Notes: generated by a model not told the origin, from the sequence alone. 64,000 nt of DNA from Promicromonospora sukumoe (GCF_014137995.1 NZ_JACGWV010000001.1:2170001-2234000); one strand, 5' to 3'; shown: positions 35,695 to 44,633, numbered from the stretch's first letter. Numbers and translations: made by a program.

Positions 35695-38600
35695 CGAGGC
35701 CTCGTCGTAGGGTGCGGGCCGGGCTGCCCGGGTTGTTCAGGACGGTCGTGCTGTTCAGTTGTGCCGAGCGGGTCGAGCAGTTCCTGCTGGTCCGGCTGGT
35801 CCTCATGGTCGGGCTGGTCCGGCCGGTCCGGCTGGTCGGAGTGCGCGACGTCGCGGCCGGCCGCGACGTCCAGCAGGTCGAGCACGGAGCGCAGCACGGC
35901 GTCGGGGGCCGTGCGGCCCTTGGTGAGGAAGACGGTGCTGCCCAGGCGCAGGTCGTCGCGCTCCTTCGAACTGACCTCCGCCCCCGTGTAGACCACCAGC
36001 GGCACCCGGCGCAGCCGGCCGTCACGCCGCAGGTCGGCGACGAGCTCCCGGCCGCTGCCGTCGGGCAGGGTCAGGTCGAGCACGACGAGGTCGGGGTCGG
36101 CGCCGTGGGCCAGCGCGCCGCGCGCCTCGTCCACCGAGCTGGTCGTCGTCACGACGAGGCCCGCGTTGCGCAGGACGGTCGCCACGACCGTGCGCAGGTC
36201 CTCGTGGTCCTCGACCAGCAGCACCCGGCCGTGGTGCGGCTGGCGCCGGATGACGTCGCGCACCGTCTCCACGATCCGGTCGGGGTCCACGGGCTTGACC
36301 AGCCAGTCGTCGGCGAGCGCCGCGGTCTCCAGGGCGTCGTGGGGGCGGGTGCCGGACAGGACGACGACGGGGACGTCGGCGGTCGCGGCGGACTGTCGCA
36401 GCCTGCTGAGCACCTCGGCGCCGCTGGTGCCGGGCATCGCGAGGTCGAGGACGACGGCTGCGGGGTGCTCGTCCTCGACGACGGCGAGCGCCGCGCGCCC
36501 GTCGGTGAGGCCGACGACGTCGTAGCCGCGTTCCTCCAGGACGGTGCGCAGGACGTCGACGACGTACTGGTCGTCGTCGACGACGACGACGCGGGTGGCC
36601 TGGGCGGTGCCGTCGGGTCCGTGTCCGGGGGCGGGCGGGTGGGGGGTGGCGCGGCGCAGGGTGAACCGGAAGCTGGAGCCGGTGCCCTCGCCGTCGCTGA
36701 CGGCCCAGAGGCGGCCGCCGTGGCGTTCGACGATGCTGCGGGCGATGGTCAGGCCGAGCCCGGAGCCGCCGCGTTCGCGGGTGTCGGAGGCGTCGACCTG
36801 TTCGAAGCGGCGGAAGATGGCTTCGAGCTTGTCGGGCGGGATGCCGCGGCCCTGGTCGTCGACGCGCACCTCGACGAGGTCGCCGACGGGTGCGGCGGTC
36901 ACGCGGACGGTCCCGCCGGCGGGGGAGAACCGTACGGCGTTGCCCAGGAGGTTGGTCAGTGTCTGTACGACGCGTTCGGCGTCGGCGCGGACGATCTCGG
37001 GCGACCCGGCTGCTTCGAGGGTGACGCCTGCCTCGTCGGCGAGGACGAAGACCTGGTCGACGGCGGCGGCGACGAGGGCGTCGACGGGCTGGTCGGCGAG
37101 GTGGAGCTGGGTGGTGCCCGCTTCGAGGCGTTCGGTGTCGAGGATGTCGTCGACGAGGCGGCCGAGGCGTTCGCTGCTGGTCAGGGCGATGCGGACCATG
37201 CGTGCGGCCTGTTCGGGGGAGTCCTGCAGGGCGTTGGAGTCCAGGAGGGCGAGGGCGCCGCGGATGGCGGTGAGCGGGGTGCGCAGCTCGTGGCTGACGA
37301 CGGACACGAACTCGTCCTTGATCCGTTCGACCTCGCGGCGTTCGGTGACGTCGCGGAAGACGACGACGGCGCCGCGGATGACGCCGTCGTCGCGCAGGGG
37401 GCTGGCGGTGACCTCGACGGGGACCTCCTTGCCGTCGGGGCGCAGGTAGAGGTCCTGCTCGGCGGTGACGGTCAGGCCGTCGCGCAGGGCCTCGGCGATG
37501 TAGCACCCGTCGGCGGGCAGGGGGGTGCCGTCGTGGGCGGGTGCGTGGAACGTGGCGTGCGCGTCGCGTCCGACGAGGTCGGACGCGGAGGCGCCGAGGG
37601 TGTAGGCGCCGGCGGTGTTGACGAAGGTGACGTGGCCCTCGGTGTCGACGCCGTAGATGCCGTCGGCCACGGACTCCAGGGTGCGGGCGCGTTCGCTGGC
37701 CAGGGAGCGGAGCTGGGCGGTGCGTTCCTGGACGCGGCGCTCGAGGCCGTGGCGCAGGGACTCGTTGTCGACGACGACGAGGATCTGGCGGGTGACGACG
37801 GCGACGAGCACCGCGACCCACAGCGCGTTGGCGACCCAGGGCAGGGACTGGTGGCTGGACTGGGTCTGTCCGACGCGGACCAGTGCGGCGGCGAGGAACA
37901 GGCAGAACGTGACGACGGTGCCGAGCACGGGGGTGCCGGCCTCGCGCCGGCCGACGACGGGGCTGCCGGACGCCGCGGGGTGCCGGGCGGCGAGCGCGAT
38001 GGCCAGGTAGCCGCCGGCCCACGCCGCGTCGACGGGGCTGCCGAACGTGAAGCTGCCCTGCGCGGACAGGAGTGCGAAGGCGACGTCGGCGACGGCGTAG
38101 AGCACGAACCCGCCGCCGACGAGCACGAGCGGGATGCGTTCCGCCGCGTTCGTGCGGGTCATGACCTGGACGGCGAGGGTGGCGAGCAACGCATCCACCA
38201 CGGGCAATGCATAGGCGGTCAGCGCGGGCTCACCCTGGGGGCCGTCGGCCTGCAGCGCGACGGCGAACAGGGCGATGTACAGCACGGAGCCGCCGACGAC
38301 GACGCTGTCCAGCAGCATCCGCAGCAGCTCGCGGCCACGCGGGCGGACGGCGGGGAAGAGGGAGAGGCCGAGCACGCCGAGCAGGAGGGCGGCGATGTAG
38401 GCGACGTCTCCCGTCTCGGGGTCGCCGACGAGGCCCGCGTAGACGTTGCCGGCCAGCCCGACGACACCGCCGAGGGAGAGGGTGGCCCAGGCGCGCCGCC
38501 GTCGGCCGATGGACAGCAGGGCGCGGTGCCCGCAGCTGATCGCGGCGACGACGCCCGCGCCGGCGATCGCGGCCATGGAGACCTGCTCGCGGGTGGACTG

Positions 38601-38696
38601 GTCCAGGGGGCTCGCGAGAATCACCACGAGCAGCGCGACGACGGCGCCGGAGACCCAGCACCAGCGCAGAAAGACGTCACGTGACTGCGCCCCCAT
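35691..38696 (-). CDS. Hybrid sensor histidine kinase with PAS and two receiver domains
   Basis: 1001 aa. About 310 residues of membrane helices (eight or nine) come first, then a PAS domain (about 335-450), HisKA with the phospho-His in SVVSHELRTPLTAIRG (His469), a HATPase domain with NLLGNAVRFSP, DDQGRGIP and GGSGLGLTIA (565-680), then two receivers with phospho-Asp at 751 (VLDLAMPGTSG) and 874 (VLDLTLPDGSG). The tail (about 953-1001) is Gln/Pro/Asp-rich with DQPDRPDQPDHEDQPDQQ. It starts an operon with PvlArgDC and the acetyltransferase. The signal is unknown. Confidence 0.92.
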   Translation of the reverse strand: MGAQSRDVFLRWCWVSGAVVALLVVILASPLDQSTREQVSMAAIAGAGVVAAISCGHRALLSIGRRRRAWATLSLGGVVGLAGNVYAGLVGDPETGDVAYIAALLLGVLGLSLFPAVRPRGRELLRMLLDSVVVGGSVLYIALFAVALQADGPQGEPALTAYALPVVDALLATLAVQVMTRTNAAERIPLVLVGGGFVLYAVADVAFALLSAQGSFTFGSPVDAAWAGGYLAIALAARHPAASGSPVVGRREAGTPVLGTVVTFCLFLAAALVRVGQTQSSHQSLPWVANALWVAVLVAVVTRQILVVVDNESLRHGLERRVQERTAQLRSLASERARTLESVADGIYGVDTEGHVTFVNTAGAYTLGASASDLVGRDAHATFHAPAHDGTPLPADGCYIAEALRDGLTVTAEQDLYLRPDGKEVPVEVTASPLRDDGVIRGAVVVFRDVTERREVERIKDEFVSVVSHELRTPLTAIRGALALLDSNALQDSPEQAARMVRIALTSSERLGRLVDDILDTERLEAGTTQLHLADQPVDALVAAAVDQVFVLADEAGVTLEAAGSPEIVRADAERVVQTLTNLLGNAVRFSPAGGTVRVTAAPVGDLVEVRVDDQGRGIPPDKLEAIFRRFEQVDASDTRERGGSGLGLTIARSIVERHGGRLWAVSDGEGTGSSFRFTLRRATPHPPAPGHGPDGTAQATRVVVVDDDQYVVDVLRTVLEERGYDVVGLTDGRAALAVVEDEHPAAVVLDLAMPGTSGAEVLSRLRQSAATADVPVVVLSGTRPHDALETAALADDWLVKPVDPDRIVETVRDVIRRQPHHGRVLLVEDHEDLRTVVATVLRNAGLVVTTTSSVDEARGALAHGADPDLVVLDLTLPDGSGRELVADLRRDGRLRRVPLVVYTGAEVSSKERDDLRLGSTVFLTKGRTAPDAVLRSVLDLLDVAAGRDVAHSDQPDRPDQPDHEDQPDQQELLDPLGTTEQHDRPEQPGQPGPHPTTRPR

Positions 38697-38760
38697 GTGC
38701 CCGAGCGTAGGTCACGCCCGGCGAACCCGCAGATCACGGTGGCTCAGTCGCGCCGGCCCG

Positions 38761-39138
38761 TCAGTCGCGCCAGCCGAGGAGGTCCGAGATCTGGCCGGGC
38801 AGCGCGAGGGGGTCGAACGGCTTGGCGAGCACGCCCGCGACACCGAGGCCCTCGTAGTGGCGCCGTTCGGCGGGCTGCACCTTCGCGGTCAGGAAGATCA
38901 CGGGGACGCTGCGTGTGCGCGGGTCGTCCTGGAGCCGGGAGAACGTGGTGGGCCCGTCCATCGTGGGCATCATGACGTCCAGCAGGACGGCGTCCGGCGG
39001 GTCGGCGCTGCACAGGGTCAGGGCCTGCGCCCCGTTCCCGGCGACCGCCACCGTCCAGCGGGCAACCACCTCCAGGCCCGTGCGCACGACGTCCCGGATC
39101 GCCTCGTCGTCGTCCACCACCAGGATGCGCCGGTTCAT
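38761..39138 (-). CDS. Single-domain response regulator
   Basis: 125 aa, a lone receiver: ILVVDDDEAIRDVV, phospho-Asp54 in VLLDVMMPTMDGP, FLTAKVQ with the Thr, and LAKPFDPLAL with the Lys. It has no output domain, so it probably shuttles phosphate, for example between the upstream hybrid kinase and the next kinase. The ATG at 39138 follows GGAGGA. It is 64 bp upstream of the hybrid kinase gene and probably co-transcribed. Confidence 0.92.
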   Translation of the reverse strand: MNRRILVVDDDEAIRDVVRTGLEVVARWTVAVAGNGAQALTLCSADPPDAVLLDVMMPTMDGPTTFSRLQDDPRTRSVPVIFLTAKVQPAERRHYEGLGVAGVLAKPFDPLALPGQISDLLGWRD

Positions 39139-39293
39139 CGTGTCCTCCTCCGGAACTCTTATCGTGCCACGGCACACCTGTCCTGGGCGGGGCCAGGTGC
39201 GGGGACGACAGGCGCCCGGACGTTTTCCTGCATACCGTCGTACGAGGTAGGGCGACCAAGGGGCGGGGTGGCTCCCTGTGTGGAGGAGGACGC

Positions 39294-40346
39294 ATGACCG
39301 ACGAGCTGTCCGGTGCACCGTCCCCCGCATGGTCCGCGCTGGTCGTCGAGGACGATCCTGACGCGGGGGACTTCACACGCACCGTGCTGGCCCAGCACGC
39401 GGGCGTCGACGTGGTCCTGGCCGCTGACGCGGACAGCGCGCTGGCGGCGCTGCAGGGCGCGAAGTTCGACCTCGTGGTGATCGACGTCGAGCTGCCCGGG
39501 CGCTCCGGCCTGCAGATCCTGCCCGAGGTGCATCGGCTCGCCGTCGGCGTCCCGATCATCGTCCTGACGGCCCACAACCGGGTCGACTACGCGGTGGGCG
39601 CCCTGCGCGGCGACGTGGACGAGTTCCTGGTCAAGCCCGTCGACGTCGCCCTGCTCGTCGAGCGGGCCAGCATGCTCGTGCGCCGCGGCCGCGACCGGCG
39701 CGCGGCCACCCGCACGAAGACGGTGCTGGCCGTCGGCGCCCACCCGGACGACGTCGAGATCGGGGTGGGCGGCTCCCTGGCCGCGCACGCCGGCACCGGG
39801 GACCGGCTGGTGATCCTGACGATGTCGGGCGGCGCCGTCGGCGGGGACGCCGGGACACGGCACCGCGAGTCGCAGGAGGCCGCGGAGCTCGTGGGCGCGC
39901 AGCTGATCCACCTCGGCTTCCAGGACACGCACCTGGACCCGGCATCCGGCCCGATCACCGCCGTCGAGGAGGTCGTCCGGGAGTTCCGCCCCGACCAGGT
40001 CTACACGCACAGCAACCACGACCGGCACCAGGACCACCGGGCCGTGCACCAGGCCGTCCAGGTCGCGTGCCGCGGCGTGGCCGACCTCGCGTGCTTCCAG
40101 AGCCCCTCGTCCACGATCGACTACCAGCCCAACCGGTTCATCGACATCGACGAGTACCTGGAGACCAAGCTGCGGATGCTGCGCGCCTTCAGCTCCCAGG
40201 CGCACCGCGACTACATGGACGAGGACATCGTGCGGGCCACCGCCCGGTACTGGTCGCGGTTCACCCAGGGCCGGTACGCCGAGCCGCTGGAGACGGTGCG
40301 GTCCACGATGCGGCTGGCCCCGGCGTCGCCGACGGTGCTCGGGTGA
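39294..40346 (+). CDS. Response regulator fused to a PIG-L family deacetylase
   Basis: 350 aa in two domains. The receiver (about 14-125) has VVEDDPDAG, phospho-Asp64 in VVIDVELPGRSG, Thr92 in VLTAHN and Lys114 in FLVKPVD. The PIG-L/LmbE domain (about 140-300) has the zinc motif AVGAHPDDVEIGVGG and the second histidine set HSNHDRHQDHRAV, typical of enzymes that de-N-acetylate GlcNAc-containing compounds. So phosphorylation probably controls deacetylation directly, instead of transcription. It shares an operon with the downstream kinase (GTGA overlap). Confidence 0.9.
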   Translation: MTDELSGAPSPAWSALVVEDDPDAGDFTRTVLAQHAGVDVVLAADADSALAALQGAKFDLVVIDVELPGRSGLQILPEVHRLAVGVPIIVLTAHNRVDYAVGALRGDVDEFLVKPVDVALLVERASMLVRRGRDRRAATRTKTVLAVGAHPDDVEIGVGGSLAAHAGTGDRLVILTMSGGAVGGDAGTRHRESQEAAELVGAQLIHLGFQDTHLDPASGPITAVEEVVREFRPDQVYTHSNHDRHQDHRAVHQAVQVACRGVADLACFQSPSSTIDYQPNRFIDIDEYLETKLRMLRAFSSQAHRDYMDEDIVRATARYWSRFTQGRYAEPLETVRSTMRLAPASPTVLG

Positions 40347-41077
40347 GCACGCCCGAGCCCGGGCCGTCCGAGCCGGCAGAGCAACCTGGGCCGGACGCCG
40401 ACCTCGGCCTGGTCGGGCACGAGCTGCGCTCCCCGCTGACCGCCGTGATCGGGTACGCGCAGCTCCTGGGCGTGGGCTCCCTGACTGACGAGCAGCACCG
40501 GTACGCGGAGGTCATCGAGCGCAACGGGCGGCGCATGCTGCGCCTGGTCGACGAGCTCCTGGTCGCCGCGCACCTCGCGGCCGGGACGTTCGGCCTGCGC
40601 CGCGAGGACCTGGACCTGGCCGACGTGGCGGGCGCTTGCGTCGCCGAGCTGGGGCCGATGGCGCGGGTCGCCGGGGTGTCCCTGACGGCCGAGCTGCCCG
40701 GGCCGGTCCTGGTGCCGGGCGACCCCGACGCCCTCGTGGTCGCGATCGACAGCCTGCTGGACGGCGCGGTCCGGCGCACGCCGCGCGGCGGGTCCGTGAC
40801 GGTGCGGGTGGGCGTCACGACGCCGGGCGCCGTCGTCGAGGTCGCCGACACCGGGCCGGCGGACGGTCAGGAGCTGCTGGGGCGGGCCGGGCAGGAGGTG
40901 CGGGGGCTCACGCTCGGGCTGCCCGTCGTGGCGGCGGTCGTGCGCGCGCACGGGGGCGACGTCGTCGTCGAGAGCACGGCTTCAGAGAACGCGGCCGGCG
41001 GTACCCGGGTCACGGTGACCCTTCCGACGGGCTCGGCGCCGGGAGGGTCGCGGGAAGCGTCGTCCACACCTCGCTGA
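40343..41077 (+). CDS. Histidine kinase-like protein with degenerate ATP-binding domain
   Basis: 244 aa, no membrane segment. HisKA is present with LGLVGHELRSPLTAVIGYAQ (His26). The HATPase part is altered: the N-box, normally NLLxNAxK, reads SLLDGAVRR without the Mg-binding Asn; the G1 box reads DTGPADG and the G2 box GLTLGLP. It may be a weak kinase, a phosphatase or a phosphorelay partner for the receiver-PIG-L protein just upstream. Its 3' end overlaps the opposing lipoprotein gene by 68 bp. Confidence 0.8.
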   Translation: MSTPEPGPSEPAEQPGPDADLGLVGHELRSPLTAVIGYAQLLGVGSLTDEQHRYAEVIERNGRRMLRLVDELLVAAHLAAGTFGLRREDLDLADVAGACVAELGPMARVAGVSLTAELPGPVLVPGDPDALVVAIDSLLDGAVRRTPRGGSVTVRVGVTTPGAVVEVADTGPADGQELLGRAGQEVRGLTLGLPVVAAVVRAHGGDVVVESTASENAAGGTRVTVTLPTGSAPGGSREASSTPR

Positions 41078-42248
41078 GTGCGCTCCAGTGCTCCGGCGTC
41101 ATCAGGGTGTACGGCGTGACGTTGACCGACGTGATGCCGTGGGTGTCGGCGGCGCGCACCCCGGCGGCCATCAGCTTCGGCGAGATCGTGCCGTCGGCCT
41201 CCCCGTGGTCCCAGATCCCCACGGACACGATGAACTTCTCCATGGGCATCCCGGACCGCTCCAGCGCCGCGAGCACATCCTCGAGCTCCCGCGGCGTGTG
41301 GTTCCCGATGCCGAGGTACCCCCACAGCACCAGCCGGTCGGCGTGCTCGACCAGCACCGGGTAGCTCAGGCCCGAGTCCGGCACCCCGGCGGTGGGGTCG
41401 TCCCAGTTGATCAGCGTGTCCATCCCGAGCTTGGTCCGCTTGCCCGTGTCCGCGGCGACGTCGTCCAGCACCGCGGACGCACGGTCCAGGAGGTCGGCCA
41501 GCACCTGCGAGCGCCACTCGCCGATCTCCGGCGCGGACTGGTCGATGCTCCCGTCGTCCCGGCGGGGCCAGTCCGCCTCGCCGGTCATCTGCCGGTACAG
41601 GGCCGAGTCGTCCTTGCCGAACGTCTCGTCGTCGAACTTCAGCTCGGTGAACGTGATCTGGTCGGGCTGGTAGCGGCGGGCGAGCTCCTCGACGAGCTCG
41701 AGGTACCGGTCGCCGACGGGCCCGTCGTGGATCGCGGTGGCCGACGGCGTGTACTTCGAGACGGAGCCGTCCTCGGCGACGCCGCCCACCGAGGGGTCCT
41801 CACTGATCCACTTGGGGATCAGGGCGTCGATCAGGATGTCGACCAGACGCGGCTCGTCGCCCGGTCCCGCGGCGAGCTCGTCGATGGCCACGGCGAGGTG
41901 GTCGGTGCCCTCGTCGGCGACGGCCTCGGGGTGGGCCTCCCAGTCGAACGCGACGAACTCGACGCGGCCCGAGGCGAGCGTGACCATGTTGGCGTGGGCG
42001 GCGTCCAGGCGCTCGCGGACGGCGTCCCAGTCCTGCTCGTTGTCGGTGACGTCCTCGATGCCGAGGCTGATCGACTGGACGTCGTCGGCCCGCACGAGCG
42101 GGCGGTCCACGGTGGGCGGGATCGGGTCTGCGGTGCAGCCGCCGAGGGCGAGCGTGGCGGCGACGGCGACTGTCGCGGCGCTCGCGGTGGTACGGGCGGC
42201 GGCGCGGACGGCGCTGCGGTTCGCGGTGTGGGCGGTGTGCTTGTTCAT
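41010..42248 (-). CDS. Lipoprotein with a glycoside-hydrolase-like barrel
   Basis: 412 aa. The N-terminus has a basic stretch and a signal with lipobox LALGGC (Cys near residue 38). The mature part looks like a TIM barrel: VEFVAFDWEAHP, PDQITFTELKFDDETFG, LGMDTLINWDD, LVLWGYLGIG and KFIVSVGIWDHGEADG, reminiscent of GH18-like or other carbohydrate-active barrels; I cannot name the family. It should face outward. It closes an operon with a glycosyltransferase and an ATP-grasp enzyme (ATGA overlap). Confidence 0.7.
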   Translation of the reverse strand: MNKHTAHTANRSAVRAAARTTASAATVAVAATLALGGCTADPIPPTVDRPLVRADDVQSISLGIEDVTDNEQDWDAVRERLDAAHANMVTLASGRVEFVAFDWEAHPEAVADEGTDHLAVAIDELAAGPGDEPRLVDILIDALIPKWISEDPSVGGVAEDGSVSKYTPSATAIHDGPVGDRYLELVEELARRYQPDQITFTELKFDDETFGKDDSALYRQMTGEADWPRRDDGSIDQSAPEIGEWRSQVLADLLDRASAVLDDVAADTGKRTKLGMDTLINWDDPTAGVPDSGLSYPVLVEHADRLVLWGYLGIGNHTPRELEDVLAALERSGMPMEKFIVSVGIWDHGEADGTISPKLMAAGVRAADTHGITSVNVTPYTLMTPEHWSALSEVWTTLPATLPAPSPSEGSP

Positions 42249-43519
42249 GGTTCCCGTCCGGTGTCGACGGAGATGGTGCCGGTGCGTTCGAGCTTGTTCC
42301 AGCGGTTGTCGGCGCGGCTCAGCTCGAGCCAGATCGCGCGGATCATGACCAGGCTCATCACCGCGGAGTAGAACGGCCACAGGGGCAGGGTCCAGGCGTG
42401 CCGCAGGTCGCCGGGTGAGCGGTCCAGCAGGACGGCGACCAGGAGCAGGCCGACGGAGAGCGCCAGGCCGGTGAACAGGACGACCTCCCAGACGGTGTCG
42501 GGGACGGAGCCGGTGTCGCCCAGGGACGCGAGGGTGACCAGGAGGGCGAACGCGGCGACCTGGATCACGGGCAGCAGCACCTGGGTGGCGACGGTCAGGG
42601 CCAGGTAGGGGCCGAAGACGCCGTAGCGGGGGTTGCCGATCATGTCGCGGTGCCACCGGACGGACTGGAGCAGGCCCCGGGCCCAGCGCACGCGCTGCTT
42701 CCACAGGCCGCGCAGCGTGGAGGGCGACTCGGCGTGGACCAGGGCGCGGGGTGCGAACGCGACGCGGTACCCGGCGCGGTAGACGCGCCAGGTGAGCTCG
42801 AGGTCCTCGCCGACGGTGTCCTCGCGCAGGAGTCCGGTGCGGTCCAGGACGTCGCGCCGGAACGCGCCGGTGTTGCCGGAGACGATGGGCAGGCAGCGCA
42901 GCACGTCCAGGGCGCGGCGCACGAGCCCGGTCCCGACGTGGCTGACGAGGGCGAGGTAGCGCGTCTGGACCCGGTCGAGGTTCACGGTCCGGTCGTCGCC
43001 GCACACGGCGCCGATGCGCGGGTCGCTGAAGGCGCGGACCATCTCGCCGAGCGTGTCGGGGCGGAACACGCCGTCGGCGTCGACCAGCACGAGCAGCTCG
43101 CCGCGGGCCTCGCGGATGCCGTGGTTCAGGGCCGCGCCCTTGCCGCCGTTGGGCTGGGTCAGGGCGCGCACGCGGGGCAGCTCGGCCGCGAGCGCCTGGA
43201 GCTGTGCCCAGGTGTCGTCGGTGGAGCCGTCGTCGACGCAGACGACCTCGAAGTCGGGGTAGTCGCTGCGGGCGATGGAGCGGACGCAGGCGTCGAGCAC
43301 GACGCCCTCGTTGTAGGCGGGGACGACGACCGTGATGGAGGGCGGCGCGGCCGGTGGTGGGTCGAAGATCGTCGCGGCGTGGGGTGGGGTGCCCGCGGGC
43401 GGGCGCCGGTGGCGGACCTCGAACCAGAGGGCGCAGGGCACGATGAGCAGGCGGGCCAGGCCGATGACGAGGATCGTGGCGCCGAAGACGAGGACGGCCG
43501 CGGCCAGGGCGTCGGTCAT
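42245..43519 (-). CDS. Family 2 membrane glycosyltransferase
   Basis: 424 aa. One N-terminal helix (about 5-28), a GT2 catalytic domain (about 58-290) and three or four C-terminal helices. Signatures are VVVPAYNEGVVLDACVRSI, VCVDDGSTDDTW, LVLVDADGVFRPD (the DxD), EDLELTWR (the acidic base) and KQRVRWARG (QxxRW), so it is a processive-type transferase as in poly-GlcNAc or hyaluronan synthases. It is paired with the outward lipoprotein by ATGA overlap and preceded by the ATP-grasp gene. Confidence 0.92.
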   Translation of the reverse strand: MTDALAAAVLVFGATILVIGLARLLIVPCALWFEVRHRRPPAGTPPHAATIFDPPPAAPPSITVVVPAYNEGVVLDACVRSIARSDYPDFEVVCVDDGSTDDTWAQLQALAAELPRVRALTQPNGGKGAALNHGIREARGELLVLVDADGVFRPDTLGEMVRAFSDPRIGAVCGDDRTVNLDRVQTRYLALVSHVGTGLVRRALDVLRCLPIVSGNTGAFRRDVLDRTGLLREDTVGEDLELTWRVYRAGYRVAFAPRALVHAESPSTLRGLWKQRVRWARGLLQSVRWHRDMIGNPRYGVFGPYLALTVATQVLLPVIQVAAFALLVTLASLGDTGSVPDTVWEVVLFTGLALSVGLLLVAVLLDRSPGDLRHAWTLPLWPFYSAVMSLVMIRAIWLELSRADNRWNKLERTGTISVDTGREP

Positions 43520-44523
43520 CGGGGTGCCTGCGCTGGTCGGCTTGTTCCGTCCGGGTAGGTGCCGTGCTGGTAGGTGCCCAGGACGGCGTCGAGCAGCTCC
43601 GGGGTGTGCTCGCTGTTGGCGCCGAAGCGTCCGTTGACCTCCAGGACCAGGGGCGCGCCCGTGGCGTCGCGGCGGATGTCGAGGTCGGCGGGTCCGGTCA
43701 GCCCGAGTGCGGCGACGGCGCGGCGGGCGACGTCCTCGACGTCGGGCAGGGTGCCGGCGGCGGGGCGGACGACGGCGGCGGCGTTGCCCACGCGGCCCTG
43801 CTTGAGCACCGTCTTCTCCAGGACGACGGCCGTGGTGCCTGTGCCGTCGATGCCGGGGGTGCCGGCGCTCGCGGTGGGGCGGAAGAGCTGCGGGCAGTAC
43901 TCGGTGCCCTCGGCGAAGGTCTGCACGATCCAGGAGGCGTCCAGGGCGGTCCAGACCGTCGGTCCGGCGGGCCCGGTCAGGTCTCCTGGGTCGCCGGGCG
44001 CGGAGAGGTCCGCGGCGGACTCGACGAGCCGGACGCCGCGTCCGCCGCGCGAGACGCGTGGCTTGATGACGACGGGGCCGTGCGCCCAGGCGAGTGCCTC
44101 GTCCACGCTCTCGAAGTCCGTCGGCAGCGCGTACCGGGGGACGGGCACGCCGGCGCGGTCGAGCGCGAGCATGGTGAGCAGCTTGTCGGCCGCGAGCGCC
44201 GCAGGCCCCGGGGCAGCGGTCAGCACCGTGGTGGCGTGGTCGAGCGTCTGGGCGAGGACGGCGACCTGGGGCAGCTCGTCCTGGACGGTGGGGATCACCA
44301 GGTCGGGGGCGTGCTTGACGACCAGGTCCCGCATGCCGGTGACGTAGTCCCAGGCGTCGGCGCGGGGTGCGTGGTCGGTGGCGGGGTAGTTCGGGTCGTC
44401 GACGGGCACGATGTCGACCCCCACCCAGGTGAGGTCGGCGCCCGCGGCGGCCCGGGCGGCGAGCTGGGCCCCGAGCGCACGGCCCGCGGGACCGCCCGCA
44501 CCCGTCACCAGCAGCGTGGTCAT
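43516..44523 (-). CDS. ATP-grasp enzyme (carbamoyl-phosphate-synthase-like)
   Basis: 335 aa. An N-terminal Rossmann-like domain (LLVTGAGGPAGRALGAQL) leads to an ATP-grasp domain with PVVIKPRVSRGGRGVRLVES and LVLEVNGRFGANSEHTPEL, the Mg-binding Glu-Asn pair. Such enzymes ligate a carboxylate to an amine or thiol. Together with the GT2 gene it could add an amino acid or carboxylic acid to a sugar; this is inference. It overlaps the glycosyltransferase gene by 4 bp. Confidence 0.87.
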   Translation of the reverse strand: MTTLLVTGAGGPAGRALGAQLAARAAAGADLTWVGVDIVPVDDPNYPATDHAPRADAWDYVTGMRDLVVKHAPDLVIPTVQDELPQVAVLAQTLDHATTVLTAAPGPAALAADKLLTMLALDRAGVPVPRYALPTDFESVDEALAWAHGPVVIKPRVSRGGRGVRLVESAADLSAPGDPGDLTGPAGPTVWTALDASWIVQTFAEGTEYCPQLFRPTASAGTPGIDGTGTTAVVLEKTVLKQGRVGNAAAVVRPAAGTLPDVEDVARRAVAALGLTGPADLDIRRDATGAPLVLEVNGRFGANSEHTPELLDAVLGTYQHGTYPDGTSRPAQAPR

Positions 44524-44633
44524 CGGTCGGTCCGCATCGGCGCGCTCCTCGGTCGGGTCTGTTACCGAGTCTCGCCCGCAGGGGGTGGGGGCGCACTCGG
44601 AACCACGGGCCCGCCGGGCCGATCCGGTGGCGC

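Noticed and set aside
35712-38684. 990-aa plus-strand open frame opposite the hybrid kinase
   Set aside because: Its Gly/Val/Asp-rich translation has no motifs and it is the antisense of a multi-domain kinase.
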